The position numbers were made by a program, and so were the translations under genes. The notes under the pieces were generated by a model. The model saw only the letters and a list, made by a program, of their open reading frames with translations, did not search any database and had not been told where the DNA came from. From Acidobacteriota bacterium (GTDB taxonomy: Bacteria; Acidobacteriota; Terriglobia; Terriglobales; Acidobacteriaceae), in contig JAJZAL010000058.1 of NCBI GenBank assembly GCA_021799405.1, positions 1 through 23,903 on the forward strand: DNA of 23,903 nt, read 5' to 3'. Position 1 is the stretch's first letter; each line of letters begins with the position of its first letter. Of the stretch, positions 7,936-15,730 are shown piece by piece.

Positions 7936-8323
7936 GAGACTTACATGGCAAAGCTAAGGCGGTGCGTGTAGGCCAAGGGAAGGAGTCAGAGGAATTTCTA
8001 ACCGGGGGAAGTACCCCCGAAGAATGGCTCCGGGCGTTACTGTTCAGGAAGCGAAGGTATATCCACCGGGCGAGATATAAAGCTGGACAGTCAAGGAGGT
8101 TCGTTGAGACGCCGGGGCGGGCGATGGGAGCGGCAGAGGCTCTGACATCCACAAAACGCTGGGGGTGAAGTGCTGACGTAACCGCATTCGGGAAGCTGGT
8201 TTGCTGCACCACGAGGATTGCGGATTTGCGTAATGGCACAGGCATCGGATGGGTGGTATGGGCTTGTGATTTTGTGCGTATGCCGCGAGAGTCGCCGTGA
8301 GGATGCTTCCTCAGGAGAGTGCA

Positions 8324-9583
8324 ATGGATCGACAGCGATTACTTAACGCGCTGCAGACGCAAGCGATCGAGACTCCCGCGTTCATCTACGATGAGGCTCA
8401 ACTAATCCAGGATGCGCAGCTGGCGCTCGATGCCATTGAGGGCGATCGCACCCATTTGTTGTTTGCGATGAAGTCGTTTTCTGTCCCGGGAGGGTTGAGG
8501 GCGATTGCGAGCGTCGCGGATGGGTTCCATGCGAGCTCTCTCTTCGAGGCGAAGCTTGGACGTGGCATCCTTGGCCCTCGCCGTCCTATTCACCTTACAA
8601 CTCCGGGTATACGGCCTTCTGACGCGGCCGAACTATTTGAGCTTTGCGATCTCGTGAGCTTTAATTCCATGGAGCAATGGGCGCAATTTCGGGAGAGAGC
8701 AGTGGGCGTAACCGAGTGTGGGCTGCGCGTGAATCCGCGGCTCTCGAACATCGCGGACGAGCGATACGATCCGTGCAGGCGTCACTCGAAACTCGGCGCG
8801 AGCATAGAGGACGTACGCGAGACATTACGGGCTGATCCAGAGCAGTTCGATGGACTTACGGGGCTGATGTTTCACACGAATTGTGACGCTCTTGATACGG
8901 CTCCTCTGCTCGATACAGTGCGATATCTGGATCAGCACTTGAGTTCTCTTTTGAAGCAGCTGCGTTGGATTGACCTGGGTGGCGGGTACCTGTTTTTTGA
9001 CGACGATGAGTGTGCAGAGACCTCGGATGGGCAGGGGCCCCGAGCATTTCGTTGCGGCAGAACGCGCCGTCGGGCGGCGGATCTCAAGGGGCTGAATCAG
9101 GCACTGGACCTGCTCCGGTCGCATTACGATCTGCGAATCTATCTGGAACCCGGAGCCTCCATCTCGCGGCGTGCGGGGATCATCGTGAGTTCGGTCGTGG
9201 ACCTCGTACGGAGCAACGGGAGGACCGTTGCGGTACTCGATACGAGCGTGAATCATATGCCCGAAGTGCTCGAGTTCAACTCCATTCCGGACGTGCTCGG
9301 AGATCTCGATTATGGCGGGCATCGCTATCTTCTAGCGGGCGCCACGTGTCTTGCCGGAGATGTATTCGGCGAATGCGCATTTACGGATCCGCTGGAAATA
9401 GGATCGCGAGTGTTCTTTCTGGATGCGGGCGCGTACAGCATGGTCAAGGCGAACTTCTTCAATGGTGTGAACATGCCGTCCATTTACTCGTTCAACAGCG
9501 ACGGTGTACTCACGCTGGATCGGGCCTTCGTGTATGAGGACTTCCTGGAGTATTGTGGAGGATTACAACATGTACATTCATGA
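8324..9583 (+). CDS. Carboxynorspermidine decarboxylase-like PLP enzyme (fold III, NspC family)
   Basis: A 419-residue cytoplasmic PLP enzyme of the alanine-racemase fold. The PLP lysine is K50 in LLFAMKSFSVPGGL; this is followed by HASSLFEAKLG, GLRVNPRLSN with a YDPC segment, GLMFHTNCD, the PLP-phosphate loop DLGGGYLF, YLEPGASI, and near the end CLAGDVFGECAF and FLDAGAYSMVKANFFNG. These occur in NspC order; NspC decarboxylates carboxynorspermidine or carboxyspermidine to norspermidine or spermidine. Its usual partner, a saccharopine-dehydrogenase-like reductase, is absent from the window, so the true substrate may differ. An Arg-rich stretch after the GGG loop (about residues 228-250) looks like an insertion relative to NspC as I remember it. 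The start at 8324 is preferred over an in-frame ATG-like start at 8297 because AGGAGA lies five bases before it. The next gene overlaps its end by 14 bases. Confidence 0.8.
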   Translation: MDRQRLLNALQTQAIETPAFIYDEAQLIQDAQLALDAIEGDRTHLLFAMKSFSVPGGLRAIASVADGFHASSLFEAKLGRGILGPRRPIHLTTPGIRPSDAAELFELCDLVSFNSMEQWAQFRERAVGVTECGLRVNPRLSNIADERYDPCRRHSKLGASIEDVRETLRADPEQFDGLTGLMFHTNCDALDTAPLLDTVRYLDQHLSSLLKQLRWIDLGGGYLFFDDDECAETSDGQGPRAFRCGRTRRRAADLKGLNQALDLLRSHYDLRIYLEPGASISRRAGIIVSSVVDLVRSNGRTVAVLDTSVNHMPEVLEFNSIPDVLGDLDYGGHRYLLAGATCLAGDVFGECAFTDPLEIGSRVFFLDAGAYSMVKANFFNGVNMPSIYSFNSDGVLTLDRAFVYEDFLEYCGGLQHVHS

Positions 9584-10928
9584 GCGTGCTATCGACATTC
9601 CAATCGTGCGCGGCCACCGCAATTTGCTGGCCCACTTTGAACGGCATGTCAAAGGGGCGAGCCATAGTGAATTCCCAATCCGTCTTGCAGTGAGTGCAAC
9701 CGACAGTACAGCTTATCGGTGTGAAGCGGGATTCATCGCGGATCTGGACCCGCGGCGCGGCGAAGATATTCCATCCATCTTTCGGTTTCGTCGTCGTTCC
9801 ATGGAGCGAACGGGCGCTTTCACGACCGTATTCCTTGTGCCGACCGGAGTTGGCAGTAACATTGGAGGCCACGCGGGCGATGCCACGCCAGCGGCGTCCT
9901 TGCTGGCCAGTGTTTCAGATACGCTGATTACCCATCCGAACGTCGTCAATGCATCCGATGTTATCGATCTGCCGGAGAATGCCTTCTATGTGGAAGGCAG
10001 TATCATTTCGCGGTTCTTGTTGGGTGTTATCGGCCTTCAGCCGGTGCGAGAGAATCGGGTACTGGTCGTAATCGACTCGCAGCACGGATCGCAGGCCGAG
10101 AATGCAGCCGTCAACTCAGTCAATGCAGCTCGCTCGACGTATGGTCTTGAAGTCCCCCGAGTGGTAATGCTGGATCCGCCTGTCTCAGTGCGAGCTGAAT
10201 GGGCCGAATCAGGCCGCGCTACCGGACGGGTGGACCAGATGGAGGGATTGCTGCAGACGCTGGATGAGGCGCGAGAGGAATACGATGCTGTCGCGTTGGC
10301 GTCGGTGGTTGGAGTGCCTAAGGAATATCACATGCAGTATTTTCGGAGTCATGGCGAGATGGTGAACCCGTGGGGTGGCGCGGAAGCCATCTTCACGCAC
10401 GCGCTTTCGACCATGTACAACGTGCCGACTGCACACTCTCCCATGCTTGAGTCGAAGGAGATTGCCGATATCGATCCGGGCGTCGTGGATCCGCGGATGG
10501 CAGCCGAAGCGATTTCGACCGGATTCTTCATGTGCGTACTGAAAGGACTGCAGCGCAGCCCCCGGATCATTGAGATCGAGGAAACGTTGACGCCTCCAGC
10601 ACCGGGCGTAATCACGGCCGAGGACGTATCGCTGCTGGTTATCCCTGACAAAGCACTGGGGTTGCCGACGCTGGCTGCCCTGGAACAAGATATTCCCGTG
10701 ATTGCAGTTCGTGAGAATACCAACATATTGAGCAATGATCTGCAAGCGTTGCCATGGAGCAAGGGGCAGCTTCACATAGTGGATAACTACTGGGAAGCTG
10801 CCGGGATCGCCGCGGCGTTGCGCGCCGGTATTGATCCGGCATCTGTGCGCCGGCCAATCCAGTTGGCTGCGACGGAGGTTCACCCGAATCCCGTAGAGGC
10901 ACAGGTAGTAGGAGAGAAGGCTCGTTGA
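9570..10928 (+). CDS. DUF3326 family protein of unknown function
   Basis: A 452-residue soluble protein without a signal peptide or membrane segment. It carries the conserved block I associate with DUF3326: VPTGVGSNIGGHAGDATPAA, then DTLITHPNVVNASD, LPENAFYVEGS, and later HGEMVNPWGGAEAIFTH with PTAHSPMLES. The family is known mainly from cyanobacteria and some other bacteria and has no established function. The glycine-rich loop and the ITHPNVVNAS segment suggest a ligand-binding site, but that is inference. ATG 9570 has GGAGG at 9557-9561, eight bases upstream; the gene starts inside the last codons of the decarboxylase gene, so the two proteins are very probably made together. A frame open from 9504 is rejected as start because it has no ribosome site. 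The gene ends 35 bases before the stop of the convergent M14 gene. Confidence 0.8.
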   Translation: MYIHERAIDIPIVRGHRNLLAHFERHVKGASHSEFPIRLAVSATDSTAYRCEAGFIADLDPRRGEDIPSIFRFRRRSMERTGAFTTVFLVPTGVGSNIGGHAGDATPAASLLASVSDTLITHPNVVNASDVIDLPENAFYVEGSIISRFLLGVIGLQPVRENRVLVVIDSQHGSQAENAAVNSVNAARSTYGLEVPRVVMLDPPVSVRAEWAESGRATGRVDQMEGLLQTLDEAREEYDAVALASVVGVPKEYHMQYFRSHGEMVNPWGGAEAIFTHALSTMYNVPTAHSPMLESKEIADIDPGVVDPRMAAEAISTGFFMCVLKGLQRSPRIIEIEETLTPPAPGVITAEDVSLLVIPDKALGLPTLAALEQDIPVIAVRENTNILSNDLQALPWSKGQLHIVDNYWEAAGIAAALRAGIDPASVRRPIQLAATEVHPNPVEAQVVGEKAR

Positions 10929-10945
10929 ACCAGGACCATCTGGTT
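10928..10945. terminator. Small hairpin between convergent genes
   Basis: AACCAG (10928-10933) and CTGGTT (10940-10945) form a 6-bp stem with a six-base loop exactly between the two convergent operons. It overlaps the last base of the DUF3326 stop. It is short and has only TTT behind it, so it would be a weak bidirectional terminator at best. Confidence 0.3.
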
Positions 10946-10963
10946 TAGGCGCGGTTGCAGATA

Positions 10964-13669
10964 TTACCGCGTCGGAGAGAGCGTTTCGCTCGTAGTGCAG
11001 GCCGGGTAATTTGGTGCGAGACGTTTGCAGTAACCAGGTCCAAGCAATACTGCGTTCATGAAGAGTAGCATTGTGGCCTCTGTAAATGCTCGAAAATTGG
11101 GATCCTCGGCGAACGCGATGACTTGTCCATCACCAAATGGTTGATGCATCAGGAACGCCTTCTGAACGAGGATATCCTGGGTTTCCGGCCATATCAGTCC
11201 CGAGGCGATCAAGCGGTCCTTGGTTGCCCAGATGCCCACATTGCGGCCATCGTCGAGTTTAAGCGGCGCGAATATCCGGTCTCCCACAATCATTGCGCAG
11301 ATTTCGCTGCCGTGCCCTGCGCTCAGCCAATGGTCGGTGTCCAGCAATACCCGGAGTATGGCGCCGGGCTGCGGAGTAGGCCGCTCACGCTCCGGTTGAA
11401 TCGCCCGGTAATAATCAAAATTGGTCGCATTAGCGGCGTTGGAGTTGTCTTTGGTTTCAGCCGAGGATCCGCCCGTAGCTGATGTTGAGGATAGGGGGAT
11501 ATCCGGTTTTCCATCCATCAATAAGCCGGTTGTGCTGAGCAGACCAACGTCCTCCCCTGTTGCCCAGCGAGTTGCCTCAGCGATCGTGATGAGTGTTCCG
11601 CCAGTGCGCAGCCAGCCCTTCAAGCGTTCGACACCGCGTTTGTCGATGCTCGTACCGTAATCGCCCGCGGGCAATACGACGACGTCGAAATGTGCGAGGT
11701 TGGCGCGACGGAGGGATGACGTGCGGACGATTGTCACCGATTGTCCGTACCGGCGTTCGAGCGTATAGCGAGCCCAGCCCGCTGACTGTGGCCACACAGG
11801 CGTATCCCAGGCCATCAACACACGTGGCACGCGGAGAAACGCCTTGCGGTTGCTTCCGAGCGAGGTTCCTGAGTCGACGTACGCCGTGTGAATCGGGACA
11901 ATTTCCGTTCCATGCTTGGTTGCGAGCGTCGTCAGCCTGTCATGCAGGTCAGCTGGATTATGAGCGACGCGAATCACGGCCGTACCGATCGGGAAAGTGC
12001 GACCGTCAAGCGTGAAAGGGCCGCCGATCGTATAGATGCGTAGCCCCTGCTGGAGTGCCTGTATGGTCAAGGCAGCAGCAGCGCTACCCCATGGAATGAG
12101 GTATGCGACCTTGGCGCGCTCGAAGGTGGAGGGTGGATTTGTGTCGTTCGAATCTGCCCGCACCGGTGTTGTAGGGGCAGAAACAGGATCAGGTGTGGTA
12201 ACAGATTCGACACCGTAGAGCATAGGGAGATTCCAGGCGGTGATGTCATACGACTGATCAGGCAACCGCTTGGCACGGCGCTCCTCGACGCGCCGAATGA
12301 ACTCGGCCGGCTGCTCAGTCCTGAGATTGAGCAAGCTTCGAATGAGCCGCCCGGATGGCTGTGCATGCGATACGACGTAGGTTCCCGCGGGAATTTTCCG
12401 GCCGCCAAATTCGAAGGCCTCGATCACGCGGCGCACTTCGATGCCCTGGGCAGCAAGGATGCGGGCAAGGCGATTTGCGAGCGAGGGATCGTGGTTGGGT
12501 AGAAGAAGATACTCACGCGTCGGACTTTTCTCGCCCTCAGCGATGGCGCTCCTTCGGTATTCAAGATACTCGCGCAAGATCTGTTCGCGATTCCTGGCAG
12601 CGGTGATGATGGTCACGAGTGCCGCATTGGCGTGCTGCATCACGCCATCGCGGTAAGTCATCAAGGTATCGTCGGCACGAGCGAAACATAGAGCGCGCGA
12701 CGAGGCCTGTTCATAAGTCATGCCGATGGCACCATTCAGCGTGGGCCAGCAATCGCCGTAACCCGGATAGAGAGCGTCGTATACCTCGCGGAGGAAGTAG
12801 GCCCAGCCTCGCTCGTCGAATCGTGCGGCGTTGGCGCGGGCGAAGAGATCCCATGCCCGGCGCTGAGTCTCCGTAATGTACGGGCTGATGGGGTCAGCCG
12901 GCGGGCCGAAGAAATAGGCCTTGTTTCCGCCATGCTCGTGAAGGTCCACGCGGACGTGCCCGCAGTAGCTGTGACCGATGCCAATGCAGCCGCGCGATTC
13001 GGGCTGAGTCTGTGCGAACCAGTCACGGTTTAGATCGAACAAGTAATGATTCGTTCGCCCACCCGGCCACGGTTCGTCGTGCTCGGCGCTGTAAGGCGTA
13101 GGGTCGGGTGTCGCGGCACGCGCCTGCAGGTTCTGCTGGACAAAACGCGCGCGGCCATCGGGGTTGTGTATCGGGTCAATGAGCACCAGCGATTCACGAA
13201 ATACAGTGTCGATGTCGGCGTCATTCTGTGATGCGAGCAGATGATAGGCTTCGAAGAGCGCCGCGTCGGTCGAAGATATTTCGTTCCCGTGGACGCCGTG
13301 GCCGAGCCAGGTGACAACGGGCAATTCTTTTAAGAGGCGGTCCGCATCACTCTGCGACAGGTTCTGGGGATGAGCGAGTCGATGCAGATCGCGTTGCAGT
13401 TCGTCAAGCCTTGTGATTCGTTCGGGATTCCCGACGACGAAAAGCCATAGAGGCCGTCCTTCCCATGTCTGGGCGAACTTGATGAGGCGGGTTCGGGTTG
13501 GCGCCGCCTCCGCCAGCGCCTGCAGGTAGTGACCCACGCTGGCCGGGGGCGTTATCTCAATGCCCGTGTCATAGCCGAGTACCTTCTGAATCGTAGGAAT
13601 TGCGGGATCATACGTGGCACCGGGCCAAATGGGCTCCAATTCACTCGCTCTATCGTCAAATATTGCCAC
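10964..13669 (-). CDS. M14 zinc-carboxypeptidase-like protein with C-terminal amidotransferase-like domain, no signal peptide
   Basis: About 901 residues. The N-terminal M14 domain has the zinc motif HGNE (H127, E130), NPDGR (169-173), LNRDW (213-217), DLHEHGG with the likely third zinc ligand H244, and TYEQASSRA, which holds the probable catalytic Glu. The C-terminal half includes a class-I glutamine-amidotransferase-like fold (FDVVVLPAGDYG, then LKGWLRTGGTLITIAEATRW). Related acidobacterial proteins normally start with a secretion signal (family knowledge), whereas this one begins VAIFDDRASELEPIWPGATYD and has none, suggesting a cytoplasmic enzyme. Start: GTG 13669 has AGGAGG exactly eight bases upstream; a GTG at 13678 is directly attached to that ribosome site and is unlikely. 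It lies 39 bases downstream of the GNAT-MFS gene in the same operon, so its peptide substrate may be the CphA product; this is inference. Confidence 0.8.
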   Translation of the reverse strand: MAIFDDRASELEPIWPGATYDPAIPTIQKVLGYDTGIEITPPASVGHYLQALAEAAPTRTRLIKFAQTWEGRPLWLFVVGNPERITRLDELQRDLHRLAHPQNLSQSDADRLLKELPVVTWLGHGVHGNEISSTDAALFEAYHLLASQNDADIDTVFRESLVLIDPIHNPDGRARFVQQNLQARAATPDPTPYSAEHDEPWPGGRTNHYLFDLNRDWFAQTQPESRGCIGIGHSYCGHVRVDLHEHGGNKAYFFGPPADPISPYITETQRRAWDLFARANAARFDERGWAYFLREVYDALYPGYGDCWPTLNGAIGMTYEQASSRALCFARADDTLMTYRDGVMQHANAALVTIITAARNREQILREYLEYRRSAIAEGEKSPTREYLLLPNHDPSLANRLARILAAQGIEVRRVIEAFEFGGRKIPAGTYVVSHAQPSGRLIRSLLNLRTEQPAEFIRRVEERRAKRLPDQSYDITAWNLPMLYGVESVTTPDPVSAPTTPVRADSNDTNPPSTFERAKVAYLIPWGSAAAALTIQALQQGLRIYTIGGPFTLDGRTFPIGTAVIRVAHNPADLHDRLTTLATKHGTEIVPIHTAYVDSGTSLGSNRKAFLRVPRVLMAWDTPVWPQSAGWARYTLERRYGQSVTIVRTSSLRRANLAHFDVVVLPAGDYGTSIDKRGVERLKGWLRTGGTLITIAEATRWATGEDVGLLSTTGLLMDGKPDIPLSSTSATGGSSAETKDNSNAANATNFDYYRAIQPERERPTPQPGAILRVLLDTDHWLSAGHGSEICAMIVGDRIFAPLKLDDGRNVGIWATKDRLIASGLIWPETQDILVQKAFLMHQPFGDGQVIAFAEDPNFRAFTEATMLLFMNAVLLGPGYCKRLAPNYPACTTSETLSPTR

Positions 13670-13708
13670 GAGCTGCACCTCCTCTCCGAATGATTCGCAG
13701 GATCCGAA

Positions 13709-15730
13709 TTAGTCGGCGACATGCGGACCCGTCACACGTGGCTTACTCAACCGCAGGCGCCGCAGGGGCAAGGGCGTACTGACTTCACTCTCCTTGCCGT
13801 GTACAAGAAGCATCGGGATGGCGAGGGCAGTGAGGGCGATGAATACGACAATGGCGACGTCGGGCACGGACAGCCCCATCCAGATAGCAGGAAGTTTAGG
13901 AGCATGGGTAGCAGTTCCGGAAAAAGCCTCGAGCAGATCCGGTGTGGCCTGTTCGATGGCGGCACGATTCCTACCGAGCATGAGGCCGAATGCGCCCACG
14001 GCCAGCAACTCGGCGACTGAGCCAAATTGGTAGACTGTCGCGACGATGGTGGCACGATGCCTGGAGGGTGTGAGTTTTTGCAGGCGCGCCAACGCCACCG
14101 GGTCCCACGCATCGTCCAGCAAATCCAGGATGATATATAGCGCCACCACAGTGGCGATGTCCGCCCGAACAAACAAGATAGCGAGCGAGATCACTTCGAG
14201 CCCGAGTACGAAGACAAGCATCCGGTTTGCGCCCAATCGCTTGGCCAGGAAGAGACCAAGCACCGGCGCCATGACGCCATCCAGACTGTCGACGATGCCG
14301 AGCGGAGCGAACCAGCGCGCGTCGAATTGCTTAGTGATCAGAGAGACAGTGAAGGCCTCTTGTGCCGCCATGCCTGAAGCCATGCCGAGGACAATGGCGA
14401 CTGAGATCATCAGGAGGGCGCGACGGCCAGCGAGCGCGCTCAGCGCCTCCCGCATCCGTTTCCATGTACCCGGTTCATCGTCAGCAGAGTAGCTGTGCGG
14501 TCTCCGTTCACGGATGCGAGCCACCACGATGACAGAGGCGATGAAGCCGAGTCCGCCCACGTACCACAACAAGTCGAGAACGTGGCGGTTCACCGTGTGC
14601 AGTAACAGAAGGAGTGCTCCCGTTCCAGCGATGGCCGCACCCAAGGCTGAGACGGATTTCATCCGTGCAAAGAAAGGTTGGGTCAGATCAGGCCGGCCGG
14701 CGGCCACCAGGTTATCCACGATCCAGGCTTCGGCGCCGGACGCTATCAGCGTCTCACCGGCTCCGGCCATCATGAACGCACCAGATGCTGCAGCGAACTG
14801 AGTCAGGCCTGAAGACGTCACTGCTATCGGTAGCGCCATCAATCCAAAGCCGGCCAGGAATCCACCGATCAAAACGGTTAGCTTTCGACTGTAGCGATCG
14901 GCAATAATGCCCCCGGGAATCGCCGCAATCATGGATGCAACAATACCGGCCATTGTTACACCGACGGCCCATTGCGGACGATCCATGACCAGGAAGAGGT
15001 ACGCGAATTCAAACGGGGCAACAATGTACATGATTTCCGAGAGAGCGAGCGCAATGTAGAAAGATCCGATGAGTGCACGCTCGTCGGCCCGCGGCCATAG
15101 ATTCCCGGGCAACGGGAGTCTGTCATCCGCAGGAGTTAACTCGAGTTCCAGGAGAAAGCGCGCGATTTTGTCATCATCGAGCGCGCATGCCATCTTGATC
15201 TTGGAACCGTTCAGGACGCGAACGAATCCGAAGCGCCGGTAGAGACGAAGCAACTGCGAGCTTCGGGCGCCGCCGGTCCAGGAAACGAGACCCACGCGTG
15301 TGCAGTCGAGCAGCTTTGCCAGGAGAAGCACGCCAGAGATAGCCAAATCTGCGACGCCATGGTTCCGGAATCGATCGGAAATCATAGCTGAGTCGAGGAA
15401 AAAATCTGTACCGGGAACCGTGATCTGATTAGGCCATTCCCAGTATCCGAAACAGAAACCCTCGATTCCGCCATCTACGGTGAGCGTAATGAACAGTGCG
15501 TCAGGATCATTGTTGACTTCATCGAGATCTTGCGCGGTGAACGCGGTATCCGGAGAACCAAAGGCTTCGGCCTGCAATTCCAGCACCCGGGCTTTCGCAG
15601 CGGCATCCAGGGTTGGCGCCAGCGAGAATTTGCATTTGGTGCCGGTTCGCTCGGAGGCGAGCCTGCCCATGGCTTCGAGGATGCATCGTGCCTCGTCAGC
15701 GTGTTCCTCGAAGTAGGCAATATCAATCAT
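13709..15730 (-). CDS. GNAT acetyltransferase - MFS transporter fusion
   Basis: A 673-residue two-part protein. Residues about 30-195 form a GNAT domain: DSAMISDRFRNHGVADLAI contains the acetyl-CoA loop R-x-x-G-x-A type (R122-A127), and RLYRRFGFVRV is the usual 'Y-x-x-x-G-F' end strand. From about residue 225 an MFS permease follows, with roughly twelve hydrophobic segments and a motif A version, GGIIADRYSRK, after the second helix. A polar loop (RIRERRPHSYSADDEPGTWKR region) separates the two helix bundles. The protein would acetylate or sense a small molecule on the inside and transport the same or a related compound. Its ATG overlaps the cphA-like stop in ATGA (15727-15730), so translation is coupled. 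No frameshift separates the two domains, so the fusion is genuine in this sequence. Import or export cannot be decided. Confidence 0.82.
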   Translation of the reverse strand: MIDIAYFEEHADEARCILEAMGRLASERTGTKCKFSLAPTLDAAAKARVLELQAEAFGSPDTAFTAQDLDEVNNDPDALFITLTVDGGIEGFCFGYWEWPNQITVPGTDFFLDSAMISDRFRNHGVADLAISGVLLLAKLLDCTRVGLVSWTGGARSSQLLRLYRRFGFVRVLNGSKIKMACALDDDKIARFLLELELTPADDRLPLPGNLWPRADERALIGSFYIALALSEIMYIVAPFEFAYLFLVMDRPQWAVGVTMAGIVASMIAAIPGGIIADRYSRKLTVLIGGFLAGFGLMALPIAVTSSGLTQFAAASGAFMMAGAGETLIASGAEAWIVDNLVAAGRPDLTQPFFARMKSVSALGAAIAGTGALLLLLHTVNRHVLDLLWYVGGLGFIASVIVVARIRERRPHSYSADDEPGTWKRMREALSALAGRRALLMISVAIVLGMASGMAAQEAFTVSLITKQFDARWFAPLGIVDSLDGVMAPVLGLFLAKRLGANRMLVFVLGLEVISLAILFVRADIATVVALYIILDLLDDAWDPVALARLQKLTPSRHRATIVATVYQFGSVAELLAVGAFGLMLGRNRAAIEQATPDLLEAFSGTATHAPKLPAIWMGLSVPDVAIVVFIALTALAIPMLLVHGKESEVSTPLPLRRLRLSKPRVTGPHVAD

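Larger units (their letters stand above)
7224..8323. other. 1.1-kb region without recognised gene; several inverted repeats
   Basis: Short open frames occur (for example 7376-7570 and 7962-8168 on plus, 7237-7530 on minus), but none has a convincing ribosome site plus a recognisable family. The region holds the inverted repeats listed separately (7663-7687, 7864-7891, 7914-7935). No tRNA-like cloverleaf was seen. The last part forms the leader of the decarboxylase gene. Confidence 0.5.

Noticed and set aside
7962..8168. 68-residue Arg-rich plus frame upstream of the decarboxylase
   Set aside because: No ribosome site and no recognised family; composition fits chance reading of GC-rich leader DNA.
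13676..13678. GTG at 13678 as start of the M14 gene
   Set aside because: It touches its own ribosome site with no spacing; GTG 13669 has ideal eight-base spacing.
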